From Hyphomicrobiales bacterium (GTDB taxonomy: Bacteria > Pseudomonadota > Alphaproteobacteria > Rhizobiales > JAJFHC01), in contig JAJFHC010000117.1 in NCBI GenBank assembly GCA_021775835.1, forward strand, positions 1 to 32,069: DNA of 32,069 nt, written 5' to 3'. Within the stretch, counting starts at the first letter, position 1, and every line of letters begins with the position of its first letter. Shown piece by piece: positions 25,379 through 32,069 of the stretch. Position numbers and translations under genes: made by a program. The notes below the pieces were generated by a model that did not search any database, was not told the origin of the DNA, and saw nothing but the letters and a program-made list of their open reading frames with translations.

Positions 25379-25404
25379 AGACCGGACCTTTTGGGGTCCG
25401 GTCT
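25379..25404. terminator. Strong hairpin between convergent M24 and DUF2852 genes
   Basis: AGACCGGACC at 25379-25388 pairs perfectly over ten bases with GGTCCGGTCT at 25395-25404 around a TTTTGG loop. It lies in the 81-base gap between convergent genes. There is no clear T tract on either side, so it may work as a bidirectional transcript-end hairpin and not as a classical intrinsic terminator. Confidence 0.6.
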
Positions 25405-25432
25405 GTGCATTTGAAATGACGGCAGAGCTTTA

Positions 25433-25897
25433 TCAGGTGACGGGGTAGGGGCTCTGGTCGTCTGGTTTGTCTGTTGCCGTGGAGGGAACGGAACCCTCAG
25501 GTGCCGGTGTTTCGGCCTGGCGCTTGCGGGCCGCCATGAACTGGTCGAACTCGGCCTTGTCCTTGGCATCGCGCAACTGTTCCAGAAAATCCGTGAATTC
25601 CTTCTGTTCGGCTTCCAGCCGGCGCAGGGTCTCGTCACGGTACTCGTCGAACGCATGGTTGCCGCTTGACGGGGGCTTGCTGTGGCGTGACCACCACTCG
25701 CCGGTCACACCCTTCTTGGGCTGGCGTTCATTGTGCCAGCGGCCGGCCTTGTTTTTCTTCGAACAACCCATACGTCCACTCCATATCAGATAGGCCAAAA
25801 TCCCAAGGCCGATTGGCCAGAAGATGATAAAGCCCGCTATCATCACGGCAATCCAGGCGGGTTTGCCGTATTCGTCTAATTTTGCTGTAAGTTCCAT
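25433..25897 (-). CDS. DUF2852 family membrane protein
   Basis: This 154-residue protein has one clear membrane helix pair region at about residues 14-39 (PAWIAVMIAGFIIFWPIGLG and AYLIWSGRMGC following). After a polar middle comes the conserved FDEYRDETLRRLEAEQKEFTDFLEQLRDAKDKAEFDQFM helical block (split here as residues about 83-121), predicted coiled coil. This layout is that of DUF2852, found mainly in alphaproteobacteria, with no known function. The C-terminal tail is Pro/Ser/Thr-rich and disordered. GAGAGG precedes the ATG. A 19-bp palindrome starting 10 bases upstream of the ATG, shared with the adjacent tetR gene, says it is directly repressed by that TetR protein. Confidence 0.85.
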   Translation of the reverse strand: MELTAKLDEYGKPAWIAVMIAGFIIFWPIGLGILAYLIWSGRMGCSKKNKAGRWHNERQPKKGVTGEWWSRHSKPPSSGNHAFDEYRDETLRRLEAEQKEFTDFLEQLRDAKDKAEFDQFMAARKRQAETPAPEGSVPSTATDKPDDQSPYPVT

Positions 25898-25906
25898 CAG
25901 CCTCTC

Positions 25907-25925
25907 ATGTAAATGTTGTTTACAT
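25907..25925 (-). promoter_or_regulatory. TetR operator copy 1, in front of the DUF2852 gene
   Basis: ATGTAAATGTTGTTTACAT is a 19-bp inverted repeat with perfect 7-base arms (ATGTAAA / TTTACAT) and a 5-base centre. It ends 9 bases before the DUF2852 start codon and touches the ribosome site. A consensus -35 (TTGACA on the minus strand, 25959-25954) lies upstream at a distance that places the palindrome around or just after the -10. A bound repressor would block transcription. Confidence 0.75.
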
Positions 25926-26001
25926 TCACATATCTGGCAATCGCAACCGTCTTTGTCAAGTGAGACAACGCCGAAATCGCGGTGTTTCTCTCAGGTTTTC
26001 T

Positions 26002-26652
26002 TCATGTAAAACTGTCTTTTCTGATGCCAAGGCCTTGAAGATAAATCAAAACTGACGCTTCAAGGAGGTCTTCTGCAGGCATGGGAATCTTGCGTCGGGC
26101 GTCATCGCCGCGGGCAAACAGGGACGCTGTTCCATGGGCCAGCGACCAGATGTGAAGGCTTATCATCAAGGCGGGCGGGCGATTTTCGATCGGCAATGTC
26201 GCGCAAAGCGCGTCAGCCCCCTGTCTCAGCACGTCGAATGCCTTTTCACTGGCCCGCGCAAGCTCCGGGCTATGGTCGGGCGGCATGCCGGACTCAAACA
26301 TTGCCGTATAGAATGCAGGCTCGGTGCGGGCAAAGGCCAGATAGGCCTGGCCAATGTTCTGGAGTGCGGTCAGAACGTCAGGATTGCCGTCGTTCCAGGC
26401 AGTAGACAGCATCGCCTCAAACCGCTCAAACCCTAGTCTTGCGACGTCTGCGATAAGCGCATCGCGGTCCTTGAAATGCCGGTAGGGCGCCGCCGGACTG
26501 ACGCCGGCCGAACGGGCGGCTTCGGCAAACGTAAAACCCGCTGGCCCCTTGTCGGCAATAAGCTCCAGGGCTGCATCAATCAGCGCCTGCCGCAGATTTC
26601 CGTGATGATAGCTGCGTTCGTGCTTGTCGCTTTTTTTCTTTGACCAACTCAT
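26002..26652 (-). CDS. TetR-family transcriptional regulator with WHG-type C-terminal domain
   Basis: This 216-residue protein has an N-terminal TetR helix-turn-helix (about residues 17-62: NLRQALIDAALELIADKG, FTFAEAARSAGVSPAAPYRHF). Its C-terminal ligand domain (about 85-200) matches the WHG/TetR_C_33 class. The N-terminal Lys/Ser-rich tail SKKKSDKHERSYHHGN is common in that class. The start codon overlaps a copy of its own operator, and the same operator lies before the DUF2852 gene 104 bases downstream. Hence autorepression plus control of DUF2852 is likely. The gene starts 20 bases after the stop of the broken kinase gene on the same strand. No ribosome site is obvious. Ligand unknown; fatty or acyl compounds are common for this class, but nothing here proves it. 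Confidence 0.9.
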   Translation of the reverse strand: MSWSKKKSDKHERSYHHGNLRQALIDAALELIADKGPAGFTFAEAARSAGVSPAAPYRHFKDRDALIADVARLGFERFEAMLSTAWNDGNPDVLTALQNIGQAYLAFARTEPAFYTAMFESGMPPDHSPELARASEKAFDVLRQGADALCATLPIENRPPALMISLHIWSLAHGTASLFARGDDARRKIPMPAEDLLEASVLIYLQGLGIRKDSFT

Positions 26653-26669
26653 GTAAATACTTGTTACAT
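26651..26669 (-). promoter_or_regulatory. TetR operator copy 2, overlapping the tetR start codon
   Basis: ATGTAAATACTTGTTACAT is a 19-bp inverted repeat with 6-base arms (ATGTAA / TTACAT) and the same length and centre spacing as the copy at 25907-25925. Twelve arm positions and much of the half-site are shared. It covers the ATG and the 17 bases before it, so binding would block tetR expression, giving negative feedback. Confidence 0.75.
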
Positions 26670-26672
26670 CAG

Positions 26673-27841
26673 TTAGACGCGTTCGTCACCGGTATTTGAC
26701 GATTGATCGGGTTGCCCGTCGCCTTCTGTTTCATCGGTGATCGGGATGGTGAAAGAGAAAGTGCTGCCGCAGCCCTTGCCCGATTCAACCCAGATTTCCC
26801 CGCCAAAACCCTCAACAATCTTCTTGCAGATCGACAAGCCGATGCCGGTGCCGCGCTGTGTTTGGGTTTGTGCCAGCCGGACGAACGGTTGAAATATGCT
26901 GTCCGCAAACTGTGCCTCGATCCCTGGACCATTGTCGCTGACATCGAAACGCCAATCCTTTTCACGCTTTTCCACGGTCAGACGGATTTTGGGGGTGACA
27001 CCCTGCGATGAGTACTTGAGGGCATTGCCGACCAGGTTCTCCAGAAGCCGTGAGAACTTCAGCGGGTCACCGTAAAGAATAGGCATGGGATCACAGGAGA
27101 ACCAGGCCCCGGATGTCTGTATTGCGTCGTCCAGGTTATCGAGAACCTGAGAAAGGGGATCTCCCGCTTCGAACCGAACGGACTTGGAACCAGTGGCGCC
27201 GACTTTTGCGTCTTCCAGAGGTCCTTTATCAAATCATTCATGCGTCCTGCCGAGCGCTGAATGCCAGCAAGATATCCCTGTGCGGTGTCGTCGATCTGAT
27301 CGTGAAAATCGGCTTTGAGCAAGTCGGCAAACGCCAGGATTCTGCGCACCGGCGCCTGCAAGTCATGAGAGGCGACATGAGCAAAACGTTCCAGATCCGC
27401 GTTTGACTCCAGTAGCTCTTCGACTAGTCGTGACGCCCGGGCGTCATGTTCCTGCAATTCGCGGCTTTGTTCCTTGAGTGTCGTAATATCGGTTCGTGTC
27501 CCCACGACCCAGCCATTGGTCAGGTTGGTCTCAGAGACACGCAGGCACAAACCGTTTGACAGATTTTGCTCGAAAGGCTCCGGATTGCTTCTGTGCATCG
27601 ACAACCGGTCCTGCACCCACTGATCGACGTTTTCGTCGCCACAGACGCCCAGGCAATGGGTCGCCGTGTCGCGTGCTATCTGCTCGAGATTTGTGCCTGG
27701 TTTCCACTCTTGACCGATGGGGCAGTACATGTCCCGGTACCGGGCGTTGCAATACACCATTGTGGCGTTGTCATCAAAAATAACAAAGCCCTCATCGAGC
27801 GCTTCAATGGCGTCCGCAATGAATTCGGATTGTTCTCTCAT
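26673..27841 (-). pseudogene. PAS-domain histidine kinase broken by a one-base frameshift
   Basis: The first frame (27841 down to 27059) encodes a PAS-like domain (about residues 8-120, AIEALDEGFVIFDDNATMVY, ending TDITTLKEQ), a short coiled coil, and a HisKA domain with phospho-acceptor H159 in FAHVASHDLQAP. At about 27215-27220 (residue 208, after IKDL) the reading continues in another frame as LEDAKVGATGSKSVRFEAGD. It then runs without stops into an intact HATPase_c domain (N box ENLVGNALKY, G1 DNGPGIE, G2 GTGIGLSICKKIVEGFGG) to 26673. One missing base in CTCTGG explains it. No membrane helix is present, so the intact ancestor was a cytoplasmic sensor. No response regulator is adjacent. 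It is either a recent pseudogene or a sequencing error. Confidence 0.8.
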
Positions 27842-27982
27842 GTTGCCCCGTCCTGAGGGTCAGCCGCACTCCAGACGCCCCAGTCTCCGAAGAGATTGAA
27901 ACCAATAACGTATTGATTCGCAACAATTCCGATCCTGAAAATTGGGCTTGGATGAGATCTGAAGCAGGCAAGGCCGGATGGT

Positions 27983-29023
27983 TTACGCTGGTGGTCCGGC
28001 AGAGGCACGGATCTTGAGTTCGGGCTCAACATGAATGCGCGGCATGGAACCGGGATCCCTAATGAGTTCGAGAATCATGTCGGCCGCAGTTCTGCCAATG
28101 CGGCGTGCTGGAATTCGCACAGTCGTAAGGGCCGGTTCGATCTGCGCGGAAGAGGGAAAGTCCCCTATGCCCACCACCGACAGGTCACCGGGAACCGATC
28201 GGTTCAAAGAGTGCGCTGCAAACACCGCTCCTTGGGCAATAATGTCGTTGCCTGAAACGATGGCGGTTGGGCGGTTTGCCCCCGACAGGAGCCGTTGCGC
28301 TGTTTGTTTGGCCTCTCCGATATCGTACTCGCTTTGGATGATCCATTCCGGCCGTGGGACAATTCCAGCCTCGGTGAGGGCGCGAAGAGCGCCGCTGCGG
28401 CGGGCACGGGCACGATCATTCATGTCGGTTTCGGCGAAGATCAGGGCGATGTCGCGATGCCCCAGGTCCAGCAGGTACCGGGTAACCAGCCAGCCGGCAA
28501 TCTCATTGTCTATGCCGATACACGGATAGGGGGCGTTCTCGTCATAGGCCCAAAGGGTCATGAACGGAATGCCTCTCTCGGTAAGCGGCGCGAGAGTTTC
28601 CGGCAGATGATCGAGCCCGACAATCACCACGGCATCGACCCGGCGTTCCAGAAGCGTGCGAACCAGCCGGCCTTCCAATGCGGCGTCATAGCCGTGAGAT
28701 GCGATCAGCATGGTATAGTTGTGATGCATCAGACGTGTCGAAAACGCCTCGATCATTTCCGAAAAAATCGCATTGTCGATGGTCGGCACGACGAGGCCGA
28801 TGGCGTCCGTGCGCTGCCCATGGAGACTGCCTGCCAGCCTGTTGCGGACATAGCCCAGCCGGTCGATGGCTTCCTCGATCCGCCTTGTCGTGGCGGCGCC
28901 AACGATATCCGGCTTGTTCAGATAGCGCGAAACAGTAGCCGGGGAGACGCCGGCTTGAGTGGCCACATCGACAATGTTTGCGACCTTTTTCTGCGTCAAG
29001 ATTTCAATTCCCAAAAACGGCAC
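27983..29023 (-). CDS. LacI-family transcriptional regulator
   Basis: The 346-residue protein has the LacI helix-turn-helix (VANIVDVATQAGVSPATVSR, about residues 14-33) and hinge (RNRLAGSL), then a periplasmic-binding-protein-like sugar/acid-sensing domain (TDAIGLVVPTIDN to the VGIGDFPSSAQIEPALTTV region) of normal length. The ORF opens with GTG at 29023; TTG at 28999 (after GGGA) gives a better ribosome site and puts the helix-turn-helix close to the N-terminus, so either may be used. Overlapping inverted repeats lie just upstream. It diverges from the remnants of a transport and catabolic operon at 29256-29775, which it probably once controlled. GntR-like domain order and ligand sensing of a carboxylate are possible; the ligand is unknown. 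Confidence 0.88.
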   Translation of the reverse strand: MPFLGIEILTQKKVANIVDVATQAGVSPATVSRYLNKPDIVGAATTRRIEEAIDRLGYVRNRLAGSLHGQRTDAIGLVVPTIDNAIFSEMIEAFSTRLMHHNYTMLIASHGYDAALEGRLVRTLLERRVDAVVIVGLDHLPETLAPLTERGIPFMTLWAYDENAPYPCIGIDNEIAGWLVTRYLLDLGHRDIALIFAETDMNDRARARRSGALRALTEAGIVPRPEWIIQSEYDIGEAKQTAQRLLSGANRPTAIVSGNDIIAQGAVFAAHSLNRSVPGDLSVVGIGDFPSSAQIEPALTTVRIPARRIGRTAADMILELIRDPGSMPRIHVEPELKIRASAGPPA

Positions 29024-29049
29024 TCAGCGAATGAAAACAATTTCAGAAT

Positions 29050-29101
29050 CTTCGCTGCTGGCAGATTTGTATAGCGAAGTGTCGATCCGGTCAAATCTGC
29101 C
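29050..29101. repeat. Two overlapping inverted repeats upstream of the LacI-family gene
   Basis: CTTCGCT (29050-29056) pairs with AGCGAAG (29073-29079), and GGCAGATTTG (29060-29069) pairs perfectly with CAAATCTGCC (29092-29101). Because each pair's arms lie inside the other's loop, the two hairpins exclude each other in RNA. They begin 27 bases upstream of the GTG of the regulator. They may be operator half-sites or an alternative-fold leader. Confidence 0.5.
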
Positions 29102-29255
29102 CGGGCCTGTAGAGTGTTGATTTTGCGAGGATAATTTTCGGAGGATGCGCCTCAAGAATAGCGATGCTTTAGCTGACATATTTTGCATGAAATCGTATGC
29201 ACAAAATTCTCATTTCAGTACACTTATGGGCGAGCGAATGCGCTATTCTGCCCTG

Positions 29256-29381
29256 AAAGCTTCGACCGACGGCTACCAGCTTGCGGCCTATAACATGCCT
29301 CACTTCATTGCTCAGTCCATCAAGTTCAAGACCAAATACAACGTCGACAATCTCGAACCCATCGCCGTCGGGGGGCTGTAA
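29256..29381 (+). pseudogene. Fragment of a TctC/Bug-type solute-binding protein
   Basis: About 42 residues (KASTDGYQLAAYNMPHFIAQ onward, then KFKTKYNVDNLEPIA) match the segment near the first third of tripartite-tricarboxylate-transporter binding proteins, where DGYTL-x-NxPH and a later LEPIA are typical. The match starts without a signal peptide or the first about 70 residues. It ends abruptly at VGGL-stop, so both ends are lost. The open frame begins upstream at 29145, but those residues do not resemble the family. The remaining TctA and TctB genes are absent. A clear remnant of a deleted transporter. Confidence 0.7.
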
Positions 29382-29396
29382 ATCAGGAGACACGCA

Positions 29397-29775
29397 ATGT
29401 CGTCATTGCCCGCGCAAACGGATAAGCTGGCCCCTGTGTCGAACGCAGAAGCGGTCGATGTGGACGAGGTCTTCGTCCGGGCACGCCGGGCACAGCAGGC
29501 ATTTGCCGCAACAGCCGGCCAGGCGACGCTTGACCGCGCAGCCCTGGCGGCAGCCTGGGCCCTGATGGAGCCGTCACGAAACTGCGAACTGGCAACTCTG
29601 GCCGTCGAAACAACCGGGCTTGGCAGAGTCGAAGACAACTCCGGCATTACCGAAGAGGAACTCATGGCGTTGTGCGCCAAGCGCCTGGGAAAGTTCAAGA
29701 CACCGGGCCGGATCCATTTCGTCACGGAAATGCCCACGGGACCCTAAGGCAAGATTCAGCGCCTGAAAACTGCTG
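29397..29775 (+). pseudogene. Deletion fusion: aldehyde dehydrogenase N-terminus + acyl-CoA synthetase C-terminus
   Basis: The frame from ATG 29397 (AGGAG just upstream) has two unrelated parts. Residues about 20-80 (DVDEVFVRARRAQQAFAATA to LAVETTGLGRVED) match the N-terminus of acylating aldehyde dehydrogenases such as sulfoacetaldehyde dehydrogenase. From about residue 82, GITEEELMALCAKRLGKFKT and the following VTEMPTGP match the C-terminal end of AMP-forming acyl-CoA synthetases. A TAA at 29745-29747 stands just before GKIQRLK, which holds the catalytic Lys motif of that family. The join near 29634-29648 is best explained by one deletion that removed most of two adjacent genes. No active site is left in either part. 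Confidence 0.7.
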
Positions 29776-29833
29776 GATCTTGTGAGGGACGCCTAGCGCG
29801 GGCCGTGAGCTCCAGCAACCTGCTTCAGATGTA

Positions 29834-30172
29834 CTAGAGGCTCTGCTCTGACGGTGGCGGTTCGAATGAGACCACCTGAACTACACTGGAAAGTTGAATG
29901 TCCGGGTAATGTTCTCGCATACCTTCAAGCATTACCTCATCGGGCCACTCGTCAGACTTCCCAACGAAGGTTGCGACTTCGGAGAGAGCCATTTCCGTAC
30001 ACTGAAATACCTCAACCACTACGGTTTTGCTGGAGTCTCCGTCACAAACAAACCTCATCGGACCGGGAGCAATGTGGCGTTCACGCCAACGTAAGGTCGA
30101 AGTCTTCTCGCCACTCAATATTTGCGGGAAGAGGCGGTCTACAACGCCAAGTGTCTGAATCTCTTCGGGCAT
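29834..30172 (-). CDS. ASCH-domain protein
   Basis: From ATG 30172 the protein has 112 residues. The conserved ASCH motif, ILSGEKTSTLRWRE at about residues 17-30, is present with the G-x-K-x-x-T-x-R signature. The rest (HIAPGPMRFVCDGDSSKTVV, and a C-terminal SSVVQVVSFEP) fits the beta-barrel PUA-like fold. ASCH proteins bind RNA or act on modified nucleosides (YqfB is an amidohydrolase). The longer frame to 30364 adds 64 residues unlike the family and was rejected. Base composition is lower in GC than in neighbouring genes, and the protein stands alone between a decayed operon and a gene-free stretch; it may be acquired. Ribosome site weak. Confidence 0.75.
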   Translation of the reverse strand: MPEEIQTLGVVDRLFPQILSGEKTSTLRWRERHIAPGPMRFVCDGDSSKTVVVEVFQCTEMALSEVATFVGKSDEWPDEVMLEGMREHYPDIQLSSVVQVVSFEPPPSEQSL

Positions 30173-30566
30173 GGCTGCGAATCTAACTAAGGCGTTGAAG
30201 GTTTGCAATATCCGCACGGTTGCGGTTCCACATGAGTAATGTGGATGTCTGAATTGGAGCGCAAATCGCCTCTCCCGTCTGTCGATTGAGTGTCTGTTCC
30301 ACTCCGGCCGCCGGACATCCTGACTGGTGTTGACGGTCAGTGAGCGTACGGGGCTCAACCGCACTGCAGTCAGACTGTGTTTAGGCTTCTTGAGGTCACT
30401 TTAGGGAACTGACGACAGTAAGGCGCCCCGTTATCCTCTTCAACGGCCATCAAGATTTGACTGTTTGGTCCTGTCACTGTCACCGCAATTGGCCCTTGAA
30501 GCCATTCTCTGGAACGTGCACAGGACGGTGGAACTCAATCAGTTGTACCAGGAGAGCAGGGCACTC
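30173..30566. other. Gene-free stretch between the ASCH and PaiB-like genes
   Basis: About 394 bases hold no ORF with family resemblance. They are lower in GC than the flanks and contain only short dyads such as CTGAC/GTCAG (about 30319-30342). It probably carries the promoters of both divergent genes. Nothing else was recognised. Confidence 0.4.
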
Positions 30567-31196
30567 ATGTACGTACCTCCACATTTTTCTATGTCCGAAA
30601 CCGCAGACATGCTGGCATTCGCCGCCGATCGTGCGTTCGGAACGGTGGTCGTGGCCGACCCGTCCGGGATGCAAGCCTCTCACTTACCGTTTCTTGTTGA
30701 TGGCAACGGTGCGACGGACCCAAAGATCCGCTTTCATGTGGCGCGGCCCAATCCGATCCATCGTGCAATCGAGGCGGGGCATCAGATCCTGTTGATTGTT
30801 GCAGGCCCTGATGCCTATATTTCGCCGGATTGGTACAGTGCCGAAAACCAGGTGCCGACCTGGAATTACACCGCCGTGCACTTCGAAGGGGCCGGCCGGA
30901 TACTGTCGCTCGAAGAAACCACAAGGATGGTCGACGACATTAGCGCCCTGCACGAGGCTAAGCTGGCGCCTAAGAAACCGTGGACATCCGACAAGATGGA
31001 CCCTGAGCGCCTGGCGGCCATGTTGCGGGTGATCGTTGGGATCGAGATGTCGGTAACCAATGTTGCCGGCACCTGCAAACTGTCGCAGAACAAGAGTGCC
31101 GACGACCGGGCCGGGGTTATAGAAGCCTTGCAGGCGTTACCCGATGCCGGTGATGCCGCAATCGCGCAGATGATGGAAAATTTACCTGAAAGCTGA
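30567..31196 (+). CDS. PaiB-like FMN-binding negative transcriptional regulator family protein
   Basis: From ATG 30567 the protein has 209 residues, the normal PaiB length, and begins MYVPPHFSM, a signature N-terminus of the family. Other blocks are TVVVADPSGMQASHLPFLVD, RFHVARPNPI (substituting for the usual HxAxxNP), and YISPDWY...VPTWNY, the flavin-binding region. The longer frame from 30465 adds 34 unconserved residues and was rejected, as GGAGAG precedes ATG 30567. In Bacillus PaiB represses sporulation and protease genes, but in other bacteria these proteins are flavin-binding oxidoreductase-like proteins with no proven role. It is monocistronic here, followed by a gap of 194 bases. Confidence 0.88.
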   Translation: MYVPPHFSMSETADMLAFAADRAFGTVVVADPSGMQASHLPFLVDGNGATDPKIRFHVARPNPIHRAIEAGHQILLIVAGPDAYISPDWYSAENQVPTWNYTAVHFEGAGRILSLEETTRMVDDISALHEAKLAPKKPWTSDKMDPERLAAMLRVIVGIEMSVTNVAGTCKLSQNKSADDRAGVIEALQALPDAGDAAIAQMMENLPES

Positions 31197-31390
31197 GCTC
31201 AAATGGTGTAATCTGGCCACTGTTTCCTGTTTGTTAACCAAGGGCTAACCACAAAGGTGCCACTTTTGCGGACTAGTCCAAGACCAAACACCGGGGCTCG
31301 CAAGCGGGACTTCTCGGAGAGATGCTTTGGCAGTGCCGGATCCGGCCGATTGGCGATCTTGAAGCACCGGGCAATGAGGTGAAGATAGCA

Positions 31391-32041
31391 ATGAAGAAAC
31401 TCGCGATACTTGTCGTTGCGTCCACGTTTGCTCTTGCAGCGTGTTCGACCAACCCCTACACCGGCGAAGAGCAGGTCAGCAATACCGGGAAGGGCGCGGG
31501 CATCGGTGCCATTCTCGGTGGATTGACCGGGGCACTGGTCAGCAAGAACAGCGGCAGGGGTGCAGTTATAGGCGCCGGTATCGGTGCGATCGTTGGCGGC
31601 GGCGTCGGGGTCTACATGGATCGCCAGGAAGCCGTCTTGCGCGAGCGCCTGCAGAACAGCGGCGTCAGCGTCACGCGGGTCGGCGACGACATCATCCTCA
31701 ACATGCCCAGCAACATCACGTTTGCTTCCGCAGAGGCGGCGATCAAACCGCAATTCTACGACGTGCTGAACTCGGTTGCCATCGTGCTGGAAGAATTCGA
31801 CCGCACGATCGTGAATGTGGAAGGCCACACGGACAGCGACGGGACCGCCAATTACAACCTCGACCTGTCGGACCGCCGCGCCGATTCAGTGGCCAACTAC
31901 ATGACGGCCCAGAGAGTCGATCCGCGCCGCTTGCAGGTTCAGGGATTTGGCGAAAGCCGTCCGATTGCCAGCAATAGAACGCGCTCGGGCAAGGCTCAGA
32001 ACCGCCGCGTGGAAATCCGTCTTGTGCCGGTGCGGGCATAG
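31391..32041 (+). CDS. OmpA-family outer-membrane lipoprotein (YiaD-like)
   Basis: From ATG 31391 the protein has 216 residues. A lipoprotein signal is clear: KKLAILVVASTFALAAC, lipobox with the lipidated C18. Residues about 33-76 form a glycine-zipper region (GAGIGAILGGLTGALV, GAVIGAGIGAIVGGGVGVYM) typical of YiaD/YfiB-type proteins. The C-terminal OmpA-like domain (about 100-214, NVEGHTDSDGTANYNLDLSD and the later GFGESRPIASNRT...NRRVEI) should bind peptidoglycan through the D and R residues. It is predicted to sit in the outer membrane and tether it to the wall. GAGGTGAAG precedes the ATG. It ends 28 bases before the window edge. Confidence 0.93.
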   Translation: MKKLAILVVASTFALAACSTNPYTGEEQVSNTGKGAGIGAILGGLTGALVSKNSGRGAVIGAGIGAIVGGGVGVYMDRQEAVLRERLQNSGVSVTRVGDDIILNMPSNITFASAEAAIKPQFYDVLNSVAIVLEEFDRTIVNVEGHTDSDGTANYNLDLSDRRADSVANYMTAQRVDPRRLQVQGFGESRPIASNRTRSGKAQNRRVEIRLVPVRA

Positions 32042-32069
32042 CAGCCCGGACACAACGCTTCCTTTGCGG

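Noticed and set aside
31196..31390. Terminator or riboswitch between the PaiB-like and OmpA-like genes
   Set aside because: Only imperfect short dyads (for example AAAGGTGCCACTTT) were found, with no convincing stem plus T tract.

Overview
The window looks like the chromosome of a GC-rich alphaproteobacterium (inference). The basis is codon usage, the TamA/TamB pair, the DUF2852 gene, the UPF0280 plus amino-acid-synthesis gene pair and the Liv-type uptake operon. No rRNA, tRNA, CRISPR array or intact transposase was seen.

Positions 1-10468, + strand: a catabolic and uptake locus. It starts with the end of a MarR-type regulator, then UPF0280 (ApbE-like) and an AA_synth-family protein. A short gap holds a perfect -10 hexamer against a 14-bp perfect palindrome. 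After it come a two-subunit 2-oxoacid:ferredoxin oxidoreductase (korA/korB), a VanA-like Rieske oxygenase without its reductase, a periplasmic binding protein, a terminator-like hairpin, a fused LivH-LivM permease and two ATPases. The best reading is import and oxidation of an aromatic or N-heterocyclic acid; the substrate is unknown.

Positions 10514-16746, - strand: tamA and tamB, the outer-membrane/inner-membrane-spanning assembly or lipid transport pair, with a one-base stop/start overlap. Positions 17315-20584, + strand: a large TIR - membrane helix - beta-propeller protein, possibly preceded by a short overlapping ORF.

Positions 20617-25897: GFA-family and PhzF-family genes (-), then a TauE/SafE exporter, a LOG-like nucleotide-binding protein and an unusual M24 'pita-bread' protein (+), a convergent hairpin, and a DUF2852 membrane protein (-).

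Positions 25898-30566: a regulatory and decaying region. A TetR repressor and DUF2852 share an identical-format 19-bp operator. A PAS histidine kinase is broken by a one-base frameshift. A LacI-family regulator faces the wreck of an operon: a TctC-type binding-protein fragment, then an aldehyde-dehydrogenase N-terminus fused to an acyl-CoA-synthetase C-terminus that has a stop just before its catalytic Lys motif. An ASCH-domain gene follows. Positions 30567-32041 carry a PaiB-like FMN-binding protein and an OmpA-family lipoprotein.
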